A stretch of 64,000 nt of DNA from Bradyrhizobium iriomotense (lineage in GTDB: Bacteria; Pseudomonadota; Alphaproteobacteria; Rhizobiales; Xanthobacteraceae), in the NCBI RefSeq assembly GCF_030160715.1, contig NZ_BSOW01000026.1, positions 78,955 through 142,954 of the forward strand, given 5' to 3'. A model generated the notes under the pieces. That model did not search any database and was not told the DNA's origin. It saw only the letters and a program-made list of their open reading frames with translations. Of this stretch, positions 52,233 to 63,918 are shown in pieces. The translations under genes and the position numbers were made by a program. Positions within the stretch are counted from its first letter, which is position 1; each line of letters starts with the position of its first letter.

Positions 52233-54952
52233 CTACCGAACTTCGCGTGCAGCGCCGGGAACAATCGATCCGGCTTGAACGGCGTCGAGGTGAAGCGGAT
52301 GCCGGTGGCGTCGGCGATTGCGTTGCCGAGCGCGGCGGAAACGGGATTGTAAGGGCTCTCGCTCATCGACTTCGCGCCCATCGGCCCGATCGTGTCGGAG
52401 GTTTCTGCGAAAAGCACTTCAGTTCGCGGCACATCGGCAAAGGAGGGCAGGTGATAGTCGCGGAATTTGGCGTTGATGATGCGACCAGTCGCATCGATCA
52501 CCATCTCCTCATACATCGCGGCTCCCAAAGCCTGCGCCACGCCGCCCTCGACCTGGCCGCGGCACTGCATGGGATTGGCGACGACGCCGGCATCGGCCGC
52601 CTGCACGCTCCTGAGGATCTTCAACTCGCCGGTGCCCTTGTTCACCGCCACACGAAAACCCTGCACGTTGAAGGCGACCGAGCGCGGCGTGCCCAGTGAA
52701 TTGCCGCTCGCGCCGAGCTGCTTGCCCTCTTCGCGCACGCTCCGCGCCAGTTCCGCAAAGGACATCCGCCTGACGCCGCTGACGACGGCATTGCTCTCGA
52801 GCGTGCAGGCCGCCGCGTCGCACAGCCACGCGCCGGCCGCAGCGGACTTCAGCTCACGCGCCAGATTCTCGGCTGCTGCCTGCGTCGCCTTGCCGGCGAC
52901 AAAAATGCCGGCACTGCCATAGGCACCTGTGTCGTGGCCGCCATGCGCGGTGTCGGATTGCTTGAGGCGGATGTTGTCGACGGTGGTCGCGAGCGCGGTG
53001 GCCGCGATCTGCCGGTGCACCGTGCTGGTGCCGTTGCCGAACTCGGCGGTGCCGACCGTGAGATCGAAGCTGCCGTCGTCGTTGAGCGCGACCATCGCGT
53101 CCGCGATGTGTCCGGCCGGAGGCACCGTGTCGATCATGGTCAGTGCGATGCCCTCGCCAAGCAGCCAGTCCGCCGACAAATCCGGTTGGGGCGCGTCCGC
53201 TTGCATCGCGCGCTCGACGAGGTCGAGACACTGAACGAGCCCGTAGGAGCCATAGGCGACGTCGTGATACTCCGACGGCGGCGGCGACAGCATGGAATCG
53301 CCGGGCCTGACGACGTTGCGGCGGCGGATGTCGTACGGGCTGATGCCGAGCTGCTTTGCCAGCTCATCGATCGCCGCCTCCACCGCCACCAGCGTCTGCG
53401 GCAGGCCGTAGCCGCGAAACGCCCCCGCGGGCACTGTGTTGGTGTAGACCGCGACCGCGTCGACCTTCTTGTTCGAGCAGTTGTAGACGCTGATCGATTC
53501 GGCCACCGAATGGAACAGCACGGGGCCTGCATGATTGCCATAGGCGCCGGTGTTGGAGAGAACGTCGAGCTGGAGTGCGGTCAGCTTGCCGGCCGCATCG
53601 GCGCCGGCCTTGATGTGGACGCGCATCGGATGCCGCGTCGAGGTCGCGATGAACTGCTCCTCGCGCGTCAGCTCGAGCTTCACAGGGCGCCCGGTCTTCA
53701 GTGCCGCGAGCGCAAGGATGTCCTCGACGAACATCTCCTGCTTGCCGCCAAAGCCGCCGCCGACGCGGTCGCAGAAGACGCGGACCTTGTCCATGGGCAG
53801 ATCGAAAATGTCGGACAGCGCGCGCCGGGTCAGGAACGGCACCTGCGTCGAGGTGCGGACGTTGAGCACGCCGGCGTCATCGCGCCAGGCAAGCCCGCCA
53901 TGCGTTTCCAGTGCGGCATGTTGCACACGCTGGGTCGTGAAGGTGCCTTCGTAGGTGACGGCCGAATTCGCCAGTGCGCTCGCGACGTCGCCGAACTCGC
54001 CATGCGTCTCCGCGACGATGTTGCGCTGGGCGTCGGCGACGCGATGTTCGCTGGTGCGGTTGGGATGGATCACCGGCGCGCCCAGCGCCATCGCCTGCTC
54101 GGGATCGACGACCGCAGGCAAAATGTCGTAAACGACGTTGAGGCGCCGGCACGCGTCCTCCGCCGCGGCTTCGCTCTCTGCCACGACGGCGGCGACCTTC
54201 TGGCCGATGAAGCGGACGACATCATCGAGAACACGCGTGTCCTCCGGATCCATCCAGTCCTTCTCGTGTCGAGCGGTGGAGAACAGCCGGTCGGGCACGT
54301 CCTCATGCGTCAGCACCGCGCGCACGCCGGGAACGTTCAAGGCGGCCGTCTTGTCGATCGCGACGATCCGCGCGTGTGGATGCGGCGAACGCACGAGCTT
54401 GATGTGGAGCAGGCCATCGATCTCGGTATCGAAGGTGTAGCGCGCCTTGCCGCGCACGACGTCGGGGCCGGCGGGCGCGGGAAGGCTGCGGCCAAACGCG
54501 CCGCCGGCCTCGACGTCATCGTCGACATTGCTCTTGCCGTCGAGCGCATCCTCGATCGCGCGATAGCCGGTGCAGCGGCAGATGTTGCCCTTCAGCGCCG
54601 CACCGAGATCGGTGCGCTGCGCCTGGTTCAGCGACGCACAGGTCAGGATCATGCCGGCGGTGCAGAAGCCGCACTGAAAACCTTGTGCGTCGAGAAAGGC
54701 CTGCTGCATCGGATGTGTGCCGTCGCCGCCTAGTCCTTCGATGGTGGTGATCGCGCGGTCCTCGGCGCGGAAGGCCGGGATCAGGCAGCTATGCACGGGC
54801 TCGCCGTCGAGCAGCACGGTGCAGGCGCCGCAATCGCCGGCGTCGCATCCCTTCTTGACGCCGAAATGGCCGAGCTCGCGCAGGAAGGTCCGCAGGCATT
54901 GGCCCGCGCGCGGCGCCTGCGAAAACGGCTTGCCGTTGATCTCGAAGCTCAT
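52229..54952 (-). CDS. xanthine-dehydrogenase-like molybdenum subunit with fused [2Fe-2S] domains
   Basis: 907 residues. Residues 1-150 carry both iron-sulfur clusters (CDAGDCGACT ... C, and CGFCTAG ... CRC). The rest is the molybdopterin domain, with GGGFGGKQ, AFRGYGLPQ and the catalytic Glu in GAKSMSESPYNP. The usual layout puts the clusters with FAD; here they join the molybdenum domain and FAD is separate. The length and order resemble aldehyde oxidoreductase of Desulfovibrio. In this context hypoxanthine or xanthine is the likely substrate. Its stop overlaps the convergent OHCU gene by four bases. Confidence 0.9.
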   Translation of the reverse strand: MSFEINGKPFSQAPRAGQCLRTFLRELGHFGVKKGCDAGDCGACTVLLDGEPVHSCLIPAFRAEDRAITTIEGLGGDGTHPMQQAFLDAQGFQCGFCTAGMILTCASLNQAQRTDLGAALKGNICRCTGYRAIEDALDGKSNVDDDVEAGGAFGRSLPAPAGPDVVRGKARYTFDTEIDGLLHIKLVRSPHPHARIVAIDKTAALNVPGVRAVLTHEDVPDRLFSTARHEKDWMDPEDTRVLDDVVRFIGQKVAAVVAESEAAAEDACRRLNVVYDILPAVVDPEQAMALGAPVIHPNRTSEHRVADAQRNIVAETHGEFGDVASALANSAVTYEGTFTTQRVQHAALETHGGLAWRDDAGVLNVRTSTQVPFLTRRALSDIFDLPMDKVRVFCDRVGGGFGGKQEMFVEDILALAALKTGRPVKLELTREEQFIATSTRHPMRVHIKAGADAAGKLTALQLDVLSNTGAYGNHAGPVLFHSVAESISVYNCSNKKVDAVAVYTNTVPAGAFRGYGLPQTLVAVEAAIDELAKQLGISPYDIRRRNVVRPGDSMLSPPPSEYHDVAYGSYGLVQCLDLVERAMQADAPQPDLSADWLLGEGIALTMIDTVPPAGHIADAMVALNDDGSFDLTVGTAEFGNGTSTVHRQIAATALATTVDNIRLKQSDTAHGGHDTGAYGSAGIFVAGKATQAAAENLARELKSAAAGAWLCDAAACTLESNAVVSGVRRMSFAELARSVREEGKQLGASGNSLGTPRSVAFNVQGFRVAVNKGTGELKILRSVQAADAGVVANPMQCRGQVEGGVAQALGAAMYEEMVIDATGRIINAKFRDYHLPSFADVPRTEVLFAETSDTIGPMGAKSMSESPYNPVSAALGNAIADATGIRFTSTPFKPDRLFPALHAKFGS

Positions 54953-55776
54953 GGCCGCGCGCTATCCAGCAATTCGCGACGGATCTCCTCGGCAAGGCGC
55001 AGGGTCATGTGCTTGCGCCAGAACGGCTTGCCGTGGACGTCGTCGTGGTAGAGGTGGTCGGTGATCTCGTGCGCGATGGCTGCGCGCAATGCGTTCGCAT
55101 CGGGCGGCTGCGGAAAGGACAGCCGGATGGGGCGCACGGTCGATGCAGTCACCGTCAGGTTCAGCACGCCAGCGCCATCGAGACTGCCGATCAACAGCGC
55201 CGCGGAGCGGCCGACCGGCGTCAGCGAGATCTGGCGGAACGCCGCACGGCGCTTCAGCGCCGCGAGGGGGATATCGATCTGCCGCAACAAATCGCCCGGC
55301 ATCAGGCGATTGCGCTGGTTGCCGGTGACGAAGTCGAGGACCGCAAGCTTCTGCTCGCCGCCGCCGGCCTTCCAGATCGTGCTGATGCCATCGAGCGCCG
55401 ACGTCAGCGAGATCATCGGACCTGCCGGCAGCGACATGCAGAGATTGCCGCCGACCGTCGCCGTCTTCCAGATCTTGAACGAGGCGAGGAAGGCGCGGCA
55501 ACACTGGTTGATCAGCGGTGCGGAGAGCCACTCGGGCGGACAGGTCAGCGCGTCGAGCTCTGAGATGGTGCAGGTGGCCGCGATCGTCAGATGGGTGTCG
55601 GTGATGGTCAGCGCCGGCCACTTGAGGTCGGCGAGATCGATCAGCCGGGACAGATGGGCCTGCGGCTCCGAGAACAGCCAGGTTCCGCCTGCGAGCCAAG
55701 CATCACCTGCCGTCCAAACCGGCAGTTGCGCGCGGCTCTCCGGATGGGCCACCGACGTGATGGTATTCAAGTCCAT
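54949..55776 (-). CDS. FAD-binding subunit of the xanthine-dehydrogenase-like enzyme
   Basis: 275 residues. FAD_binding_5 features: AGGTWLFSEPQ at the start, KTATVGGNLCMSLPAGPM, and a CO-dehydrogenase-flavoprotein C-domain (AAFRQISLTPVGRSAAL). It passes electrons from the iron-sulfur clusters to NAD or another acceptor. It overlaps the molybdenum subunit gene by four bases and comes first. Confidence 0.9.
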   Translation of the reverse strand: MDLNTITSVAHPESRAQLPVWTAGDAWLAGGTWLFSEPQAHLSRLIDLADLKWPALTITDTHLTIAATCTISELDALTCPPEWLSAPLINQCCRAFLASFKIWKTATVGGNLCMSLPAGPMISLTSALDGISTIWKAGGGEQKLAVLDFVTGNQRNRLMPGDLLRQIDIPLAALKRRAAFRQISLTPVGRSAALLIGSLDGAGVLNLTVTASTVRPIRLSFPQPPDANALRAAIAHEITDHLYHDDVHGKPFWRKHMTLRLAEEIRRELLDSARP

Positions 55777-55916
55777 GAGTACGCCAACGCCCTGAATCGG
55801 ATGGATCGCCTGAAAAGGAGTCTTGCAAGTCCGGAGCCAAGTCGCAACAAGGACGCAAGCGGCTGGCCTTCGCCTTGCAGGCGAAAATGCCGGCCGACGT
55901 CAGGAGAAACGGGGTC

Positions 55917-57263
55917 ATGGATAACGCAAAGCCGGTCTGGATCAAGGATCCGCTCGCCATCCTCGCCGACGGTGCCGAGCGCGGCATCGTGGTGCAGGAT
56001 GGGCGGATCGTCGAGCTCGTACCCGCCGGCGGCAAGCCCGCGGTGGATGCCGCGATCTTCGAGGCGGGCGAGCATGTCGTGCTGCCCGGGCTCATCAACA
56101 CGCACCACCACTTCTACCAGACGCTGACGCGCGCGCTGCCGGCGGCGATGGACCGCGAGCTGTTTCCCTGGCTCAAGGCGCTCTATCCGGTCTGGGCGCG
56201 GATGACGCCGGAAGCGCTCCAGCTCGGCGTCACCGTGGCGATGTCGGAGCTGTTGCTGTCGGGCTGCACCACCACGACGGATCATCACTACGTCTTCCCT
56301 GCGGGCCTGGAAGACGCCGTCGACATTGAGGTCGCCGTTGCGAAACGGCTCGGTGTCCGCGTGCTGCTCACGCGCGGCTCGATGAATCTGTCGCAGCGCG
56401 ACGGTGGCCTGCCGCCTGATAGCGTGGTGCAGGACGAGGACACCATCCTCGCCGACAGCGCGCGGGTGGTCGCAAAGCATCACCAGCGCGGTGCGGATGC
56501 GATGGTGCAGATCGCGCTGGCACCGTGCTCGCCCTTCTCGGTGACGACGTCGCTGATGCGCGCCACCGCCGATCTCGCCGACAAACTCGACGTTCGCCTG
56601 CATACCCATCTCGCCGAGACCGAGGACGAGAACAGGTTTTGCGAGCAGATGTATGGCTGCCGCCCGCTCGACTATCTCGAGCAGTGCGGCTGGCTCAATG
56701 CGCGCACCTGGCTCGCTCACGGCATCTTCTTCAATGCCGACGAGATGAAGCGGCTGGGCAAGGCTAAGACGACCATCAGCCACTGCGCCTGTAGCAACCA
56801 GCTTCTCGCATCCGGCTGCTGCCCGGTCTGCGAGATGGAGGAGGCCGGCGTCGGCATCGGCCTCGGCGTCGACGGCTCGGCCTCCAACGATGCGTCCAAC
56901 CTGATGCAGGAGGTGCGCTCCGCGTTCCTGCTTCAGCGCGCGCGCTATGGCGTGACGAGGATCAGCCACGAGGACGCACTGCGCTGGGCCACCAAGGGCT
57001 CGGCCGCCTGTGTCGGCCGTCCCGAGCTCGGCGAGATCGCCGTCGGCAAGGCGGCTGACCTTGCGCTGTACAGACTGGACGAACTGCGCTTCTCGGGCCA
57101 TGGCGATCCGATTGCCGCGGTCGTGCTCTGCGGCGCGCATCGGGCCGATCGGGTGATGGTTGCGGGCAAATGGGCCGTGGTCGACGGGGCGATCCCGGGC
57201 CTGGACGTCGCCGATCTGATCCGCCGCCACAGCGCTGCGGCCCGCACGATGCAGGCTGGGTAG
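55917..57263 (+). CDS. amidohydrolase, 8-oxoguanine deaminase-like
   Basis: 448 residues from MDNAKPVWIKDP, AGGAG upstream. Metal-site motifs: LPGLINTHHHFYQ, HTHLAETEDE, LAHGIFFN and GLGVDGSASND. The family includes 8-oxoguanine deaminase, guanine deaminase and hydroxyatrazine hydrolase. Setting among purine genes favours deamination of 8-oxoguanine or guanine to urate or xanthine. Confidence 0.87.
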   Translation: MDNAKPVWIKDPLAILADGAERGIVVQDGRIVELVPAGGKPAVDAAIFEAGEHVVLPGLINTHHHFYQTLTRALPAAMDRELFPWLKALYPVWARMTPEALQLGVTVAMSELLLSGCTTTTDHHYVFPAGLEDAVDIEVAVAKRLGVRVLLTRGSMNLSQRDGGLPPDSVVQDEDTILADSARVVAKHHQRGADAMVQIALAPCSPFSVTTSLMRATADLADKLDVRLHTHLAETEDENRFCEQMYGCRPLDYLEQCGWLNARTWLAHGIFFNADEMKRLGKAKTTISHCACSNQLLASGCCPVCEMEEAGVGIGLGVDGSASNDASNLMQEVRSAFLLQRARYGVTRISHEDALRWATKGSAACVGRPELGEIAVGKAADLALYRLDELRFSGHGDPIAAVVLCGAHRADRVMVAGKWAVVDGAIPGLDVADLIRRHSAAARTMQAG

Positions 57264-57280
57264 GCGGGCAGGATAGAGAA

Positions 57281-57323
57281 GAGGGGGCAACCACCATTGC
57301 CGGGTATTGGTGGCTACCCCCTC
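57281..57323. terminator. bidirectional hairpin between convergent genes
   Basis: GAGGGGGcAaCCACCA paired with TGGTGGcTaCCCCCTC, an imperfect stem with an 11-base loop, between the deaminase and the BMP gene, which are convergent. No T run. Confidence 0.55.
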
Positions 57324-57373
57324 CAGACCTCCTCCGGGAGGGAGCAGGTGAACTTACCAATGCAAGAAGCGTG

Positions 57374-58453
57374 CTACTTGCCCGGGATCTTGTCGTCGAT
57401 GCCCTTGACGTAGAAGTTCATGCCGAGGATCTGGCCGTCATCGAGGTGATCGCCGCCCTTGCACTCGACTTCCTTTCCGTCCTGCCCGACGACCGGGCAC
57501 TTGAACGGATGCAGCTTGCCCGCGGTGATCGCTGCCTGTGCATCCTCTGCCATCTTTTTCACGTCGTCTGGCATGTTGGTGTAGGGCGCCATCGCGAACA
57601 TGTGGCTGTCGAGCCCGCCCCAGGTGTCCTCGGACTTCCAGGTGCCGTCGAGCTCGGCCTTGACGCGGGCGATGTAGTAGGGACCCCAGGTGTCGAGGAT
57701 CGAGGTGAGCTGGGCCTTCGGGCCGAACTTGATCATCTCGGAATCCTGGCCAAAGGCGAGCTTGCCGCGCTCGGCTGCGATCTGCATCGCCGCCGGCGAG
57801 TCCGTGTGCTGCATGATGACGTCGGCGCCCTGATCGACCAGCGCCTTGGCAGCGTCGGCTTCCTTGCCCGGGTCGAACCAGGTGTTCGCCCAGATGATCT
57901 TGACCTTGATGTTCGGGTTGATCGTCTGTGCCGCGAGGATCGTCGCGTTGATGCCGGAGACGACCTCCGGGATCGGGAACGAGCCGATATAGCCGAGCAC
58001 GCCGGTCTTCGACATCTTGGCCGCGATCAGGCCCTGGATGTAACGGCCCTGGTACCACTTGGACGAATACGTCGACATATTCTTGTCGCGCTTGTAGCCG
58101 GTGGCGTGCTCGAAATGCACGTTCGGATACTTCTTTGCGACCTTCAACGTCGGATCCATGTAGCCGAAGGATGTCGTGAAGATCAGCTTGTTGCCGGCAC
58201 GGACGAGCTGCTCGATGGCGCGCTCGGCGTCCGGGCCTTCGGGCACGTTCTCGAGATAGGTGGTCTCGATCTTGTCGCCGAGCTCCTTCTCGAGCGCCAG
58301 GCGTCCTTGATCGTGCTGGTAGGTCCAGCCGAGATCGCCAATCGGGCCGAGGTAAATGAAGCCGACCTTCAGCTTGTCGGCGGCGGAGGCTGCACTGACG
58401 CTCCCGGCGAGCAAGAGCCCGGTAGCCAGCGCAAGAAGTGTTTTCCTCATCAT
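57374..58453 (-). CDS. BMP-family ABC transporter substrate-binding protein (nucleoside/purine)
   Basis: 359 residues starting at MMRKTLLALATG, GGAG upstream, signal peptide ending at ASAADK. BMP/PnrA features: LKVGFIYLGPIGDLGWTYQHD, then GYIGSFPIPEVVSGINA and VDQGADVIMQHTDSPA. Family members bind purine nucleosides or bases. It is the last gene of the importer operon. Confidence 0.9.
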   Translation of the reverse strand: MMRKTLLALATGLLLAGSVSAASAADKLKVGFIYLGPIGDLGWTYQHDQGRLALEKELGDKIETTYLENVPEGPDAERAIEQLVRAGNKLIFTTSFGYMDPTLKVAKKYPNVHFEHATGYKRDKNMSTYSSKWYQGRYIQGLIAAKMSKTGVLGYIGSFPIPEVVSGINATILAAQTINPNIKVKIIWANTWFDPGKEADAAKALVDQGADVIMQHTDSPAAMQIAAERGKLAFGQDSEMIKFGPKAQLTSILDTWGPYYIARVKAELDGTWKSEDTWGGLDSHMFAMAPYTNMPDDVKKMAEDAQAAITAGKLHPFKCPVVGQDGKEVECKGGDHLDDGQILGMNFYVKGIDDKIPGK

Positions 58454-58523
58454 CAATCTCCAAACAGTCGGGGAAAGCCACACCGCGACGTGCGCGCCCC
58501 ATCGCGCACGTCGCGGGAATCGA

Positions 58524-59441
58524 TCAGCGGTCAGGCACGAACACGGTGCCGAGCGCGGCCGGCGCGGTCGAGCCGCCGGTGCGCGCGCGGGACAACAGAA
58601 CCAGGACGATCACGGTCGCCAGATACGGCAGCGCCGACATGAATTGCGAGGGAATGCCGACACCCCAGCCTTGCGCATGCAGTTGCAGGATCGTCACCGC
58701 GCCGAACAGATAGGCTCCCACGACGAGCCGTCCGGGGCGCCACGACGCGAACACCACCAGTGCCAGCGCGATCCAGCCGCGGCCGGCGGTCATTCCGGGG
58801 ATGAAGAACGGCGTATAGGCGAGCGGCAGATAGGCGCCTGCAAGTCCCGCGCAGGCGCCGCCGAACATCACCGCAAGAGTCCTGATGCGCAGCACCGGAT
58901 AGCCGAGCGCATGCGCGGAGACGTGGTTGTCGCCGCAGGCGCGCAGGATCAGCCCTGGCCGCGTCTGGTACAGGAACCACCAGACGCCGACGATCAGTGC
59001 GATCGAGAGATAGACGAAGGCGTCCTCGCCGAACAGGACACGGCCGACCAGCGGAATGTCCGTGAGGACGGGGATGTAAAGATGCGGCGCCGGGGTGATG
59101 CGCTCGCCGACGAAGCCCGCGCCGATCAGGCCCGAGAGCCCAATGCCGAGGATGGTCAGCGCAAGCCCGGTCGCAACCTGATTGACCGCAAGGCCAAGCG
59201 CCATCAGCGCGAAGACCAGCGACATCAGCGTGCCCGCGACGATGCCGCAGATCGCACCGACGACAATCGAGCCGGTCAGCCATGCGCCTGCAAAACCGCA
59301 GGCCGCGCCCATGATCATCATGCCCTCGACGCCCAGGTTGAGGACGCCGGAGCGCTCGGTCACGAGTTCGCCCGTCGCCGCGATCAGCAGCGGCGTCGAG
59401 GCGGCGAGCACCGACAGGATGATGGCTTCAACCAGTTCCAC
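58524..59441 (-). CDS. ABC permease, nucleoside importer (YufQ-like)
   Basis: 305 residues with about eight to ten membrane segments. Branched-chain/ribose-type permease: GELVTERSGVLNLGVEGMM, then GNPVLRIRTLAVMFGGACAG-like GYPVLRIRTLAVMFGG. It overlaps the companion permease gene by 14 bases. Confidence 0.9.
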   Translation of the reverse strand: MELVEAIILSVLAASTPLLIAATGELVTERSGVLNLGVEGMMIMGAACGFAGAWLTGSIVVGAICGIVAGTLMSLVFALMALGLAVNQVATGLALTILGIGLSGLIGAGFVGERITPAPHLYIPVLTDIPLVGRVLFGEDAFVYLSIALIVGVWWFLYQTRPGLILRACGDNHVSAHALGYPVLRIRTLAVMFGGACAGLAGAYLPLAYTPFFIPGMTAGRGWIALALVVFASWRPGRLVVGAYLFGAVTILQLHAQGWGVGIPSQFMSALPYLATVIVLVLLSRARTGGSTAPAALGTVFVPDR

Positions 59442-60502
59442 GGGTCACCTGACGGTTCGGGAAGACCAGCCGGAAGCGGTACAGGATTAGAGAATCGCAG
59501 GCGAGCACGTAAAACAGCAAAATGCCCTGAAAAACCTTGGTGACATCCAGCGGGATCTTCATTGCGATCTGAGCCTGCTCGCCGCCGATGAAGGTCAATG
59601 CGAGGAAAAGGCCTGCAATTAATATTCCAATCGGATTCAACCGGCCGAGGAAGGCGACGATGATGGCGGTAAAACCGTAGCCGGGCGAGATGCCGGGTTG
59701 CAGATGCCCGATGGGACCTGCGACCTCGATGATGCCCGCAAGGCCGGCCAGCGCGCCCGAGACGGCGAAGGTCAGGATGATCAGCTGGTTGGCATTGAAG
59801 CCGCCGAACCGCGCCGCGCGCGGCGCGGCGCCGACCACGCGGATCTCGAATCCCTTGATGGTTCGTCCCAGCAGCACCGCCGCTGCAGCGACGACCAGGA
59901 GTGCGATGATCGAGCCGAGATGAAGTCGCCCGCCTTCGATCAGCACCGGGACCGTCGCCACCGGATCGAACTCGGCAGTGGTCGGGAAATTGAAGCCGTG
60001 GGGATCGCGCCAGGGGCCGCGTACGAGATAGTCGAGGAAGAGGTCGGCGACATAAACCAGCATCAGGCTGGTCAGGATTTCGCTGGCGCCGAACTTCACC
60101 TTGCAGATCGCCGGGATCAGGGCGTAGAGCGCGCCCCCGATGGCGCCGAGCAGCAACATCGCCGGCAGCACCCAGGCGCCGGCGTCGGTGCCCTGTGTCT
60201 TCACCGCGATCCAGCTTCCGGCGACCGCGCCGATCAGGAACTGGCCTTCGGCCCCAATGTTCCAGGCGTTGGCGAGATAGCAGAGCGACAGCCCGATCGC
60301 GATCATCACCAGCGGCGTCGCCTTCACCGCGATCTCCTGGAGCGAGTAGCCGTCCGTCAGGGGCGCGATGAAATAGGCCTGTAGCGCCAGCAGCGGATTT
60401 TTGCCGAGGATCGCGAAGAGGATGGTCATGGTCACGATCGTGAGGCCGATCGCGATCAGCGGTGAGACCAGCGCGATCGCGTTGGAGCGCTCGGCGCGCT
60501 TC

Positions 60503-60519
<17 letters not shown>
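59428..60519 (-). CDS. ABC permease, nucleoside importer (YufP-like)
   Basis: 363 residues. Core features: IGLSLCYLANAWNIGAEGQ, then ARFGGFNANQLI and ISPGYGFTAIIVAFLGRLNP. It pairs with the other permease. It overlaps the ATPase gene upstream by 17 bases, so translation is coupled. Confidence 0.9.
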
Positions 60520-62074
<1,555 letters not shown>

Positions 62075-62640
62075 TCGCCGTCACGTGGGTCGAGTAAAGG
62101 CCTCTGCCTCAATAGTGGGCTAGTTTGATCCGCCGCGTAAGTAGCGAAAAAACGTCATGCCTTGCTCAACGCTTCGGCAAACGAGGGGATTCGCCGCCCA
62201 TTCGCGATTCTCGAGCGGAAGTTCTAGCGAGTCCGTAGTTGTGCGGTAAGTGTCTGTTGCAAATTTGTGACGGTTCAAACCAAATCGGAACCGCCCTGTG
62301 CAGCCTTGATGCCAAGTTGGGCAACCGACGTGCTCGCCTCGAATGCTTTGCGCCGGCACGGCGACGCCGCGGGTTCGGGTCCACCGCATCGGTTTTTGCT
62401 GGGCGCAAAAGGCAAATAAAAACAATCGGGAAACTCTGGCAAACGCTGGTGCGCCGCGCCGAGGCGAAGCGTGCTGCCGCGCATGACACTTGACGAAATT
62501 GTCCTGGTCCTCGCGCGCTTCGTGCTGAAACCTGCAGCAGGCGCTGAAAGAAGTTGAGGCTTCTCACCTCCGGCGAGCGGCGCAAGTGTCGCACCCAACG
62601 GGGCTTGATTTCTAAGCTTCATTCTCTGGGGGTGTTCAGG
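62075..62640. other. divergent promoter region of importer and outer-membrane protein
   Basis: About 565 bases between the ATPase gene and the divergent Tsx-like gene; no credible ORF. It should hold both promoters and any purine-responsive operator, though none was identified. Confidence 0.5.
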
Positions 62641-63750
62641 ATGTCGTTTCGTTTCAGGGCAATTGCAGCAGCGGCGCTGTCACTTGCTACGTTGGCCACG
62701 GGTAGCTTGGCTCATGCCGCAGACTTGCCACCCGTCAAGGCCCCGAAGAAGGCGCCGGACCTCCCATTTTTCCTGGTGATCGACGACCGCGTGTCGTTCT
62801 CGTATATGCCGAAGGGCACCGACCCCGGCATGTGGAGCGTCAACCCGAACGGCACCATCAACGGCACCACCCCCAAGCAGGTCTATTCGTTCACGCACTT
62901 CGACCTCTGGGCTTACGGCACCAACTTCTTTACCATCTCGATGTTCAAGTCGGGGCATAACGACCCCGCCAGCCCCTGTGTCGCGCCCGGCGTGACCATC
63001 ACCGGCGGCGCTGCCGACTGCGCGGGCGCGACCGAGATTTACGGCCTGTTCCGCTCGACTTTCGGCTGGAACGAGCTGTTCAATACCAAGGCCTTCACCG
63101 CCGGCCCGCTGCACAACATCTCGTTCGAAGTCGGTATGGACGGCAACACCGAGAACAACTTCCTCGCGCCCGCCAAGCGCGATGTCGTCGCCGGTCTGCA
63201 GTTCGCCTTCGATCTTCCCTACAAGGGCTACATCAACGTCGCGCCCTTGATGTACTGGGAGTTCTCGAACCACAACGCCTTCACCCAGTGCGGCCTGTTC
63301 GTCGCGGGGCCTGCGGGCGTCGTCTGCAACTCGGACGGCAATGTCAGCTACAACCCGACCTGGGCGGTCGAAATCAACTACTACATGGACCTCGGCTTCC
63401 TGCCGCCGAACATGCAGTATTGGTCGATCAGCGGCCGCGCCGGCTGGTATGGACCAAAGGGCGACTCCAACGGCCTTCCTGCGCTCTCGGGCGTCGGCCG
63501 GTTCTCCACGGCGTCCAAGACCGAGCTGAACAGCGAGCCGATCCGCCTGACCTTCGACGCCTCGAAGGCGGTCTGGGGTGACAAGTACTCGCACTTCGTC
63601 GACCTCTGGGTCGCCTACCGCTACTGGCAGAACAAGTTCGGCCTCGACCACAACGCCATGCCCGGCGTCTGCACCGTCGCCGCCACCGGCCAGAGCACCA
63701 AGACCTGCACCGAGTCCACGGTCTATGGCGGTGTCACTCTGAAGTTCTGA
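62641..63750 (+). CDS. outer-membrane beta-barrel protein, Tsx-like
   Basis: 369 residues. Signal peptide ends at AHAAD. The barrel begins FFLVIDDRVSFSYMP and has FDLWAYGTNFFTISMF, IYGLFRSTFGWNELF and FEVGMDGNTEN, recalling nucleoside channel Tsx. It ends TLKF with the BAM-signal Phe. Divergent from a nucleoside ABC operon, so it is the likely outer-membrane gate for the same substrates. A Pro/Lys stretch follows the signal peptide. Confidence 0.8.
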   Translation: MSFRFRAIAAAALSLATLATGSLAHAADLPPVKAPKKAPDLPFFLVIDDRVSFSYMPKGTDPGMWSVNPNGTINGTTPKQVYSFTHFDLWAYGTNFFTISMFKSGHNDPASPCVAPGVTITGGAADCAGATEIYGLFRSTFGWNELFNTKAFTAGPLHNISFEVGMDGNTENNFLAPAKRDVVAGLQFAFDLPYKGYINVAPLMYWEFSNHNAFTQCGLFVAGPAGVVCNSDGNVSYNPTWAVEINYYMDLGFLPPNMQYWSISGRAGWYGPKGDSNGLPALSGVGRFSTASKTELNSEPIRLTFDASKAVWGDKYSHFVDLWVAYRYWQNKFGLDHNAMPGVCTVAATGQSTKTCTESTVYGGVTLKF

Positions 63751-63772
63751 TCGAGGCTCCTCTCAGCCAAGG

Positions 63773-63809
63773 ATGGCGCCGTGCAGGAATGCGCGGCGCC
63801 ATTTTCGTT
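63773..63809 (+). terminator. rho-independent terminator after the Tsx-like gene
   Basis: Stem ATGGCGCCG/CGGCGCCAT with a 12-base loop, followed by TTTCGTTT; 22 bases after the stop. Confidence 0.82.
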
Positions 63810-63828
63810 TCCGGACGAGTAGCGGAAA

Positions 63829-63918
63829 GCGTAGGGTGGGTTAGCGAGCGTAACCCACCGCTTTGCTTCCGCATGTTGAGCAAGTTGGTGGGTTACGCCT
63901 TCGGCTAACCCACCCTTG
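63829..63918. repeat. palindromic repeat GGTGGGTTAGC...GCTAACCCACC
   Basis: GGTGGGTTAGC at the left and GCTAACCCACC at the right, with GTAACCCACC and GGTGGGTTAC inside. A dispersed intergenic element seen in many rhizobia and other soil bacteria. Confidence 0.78.

Noticed and set aside
52934..54733. A 599-residue plus-strand frame
   Set aside because: Antisense to the molybdenum subunit; no domain or ribosome site.
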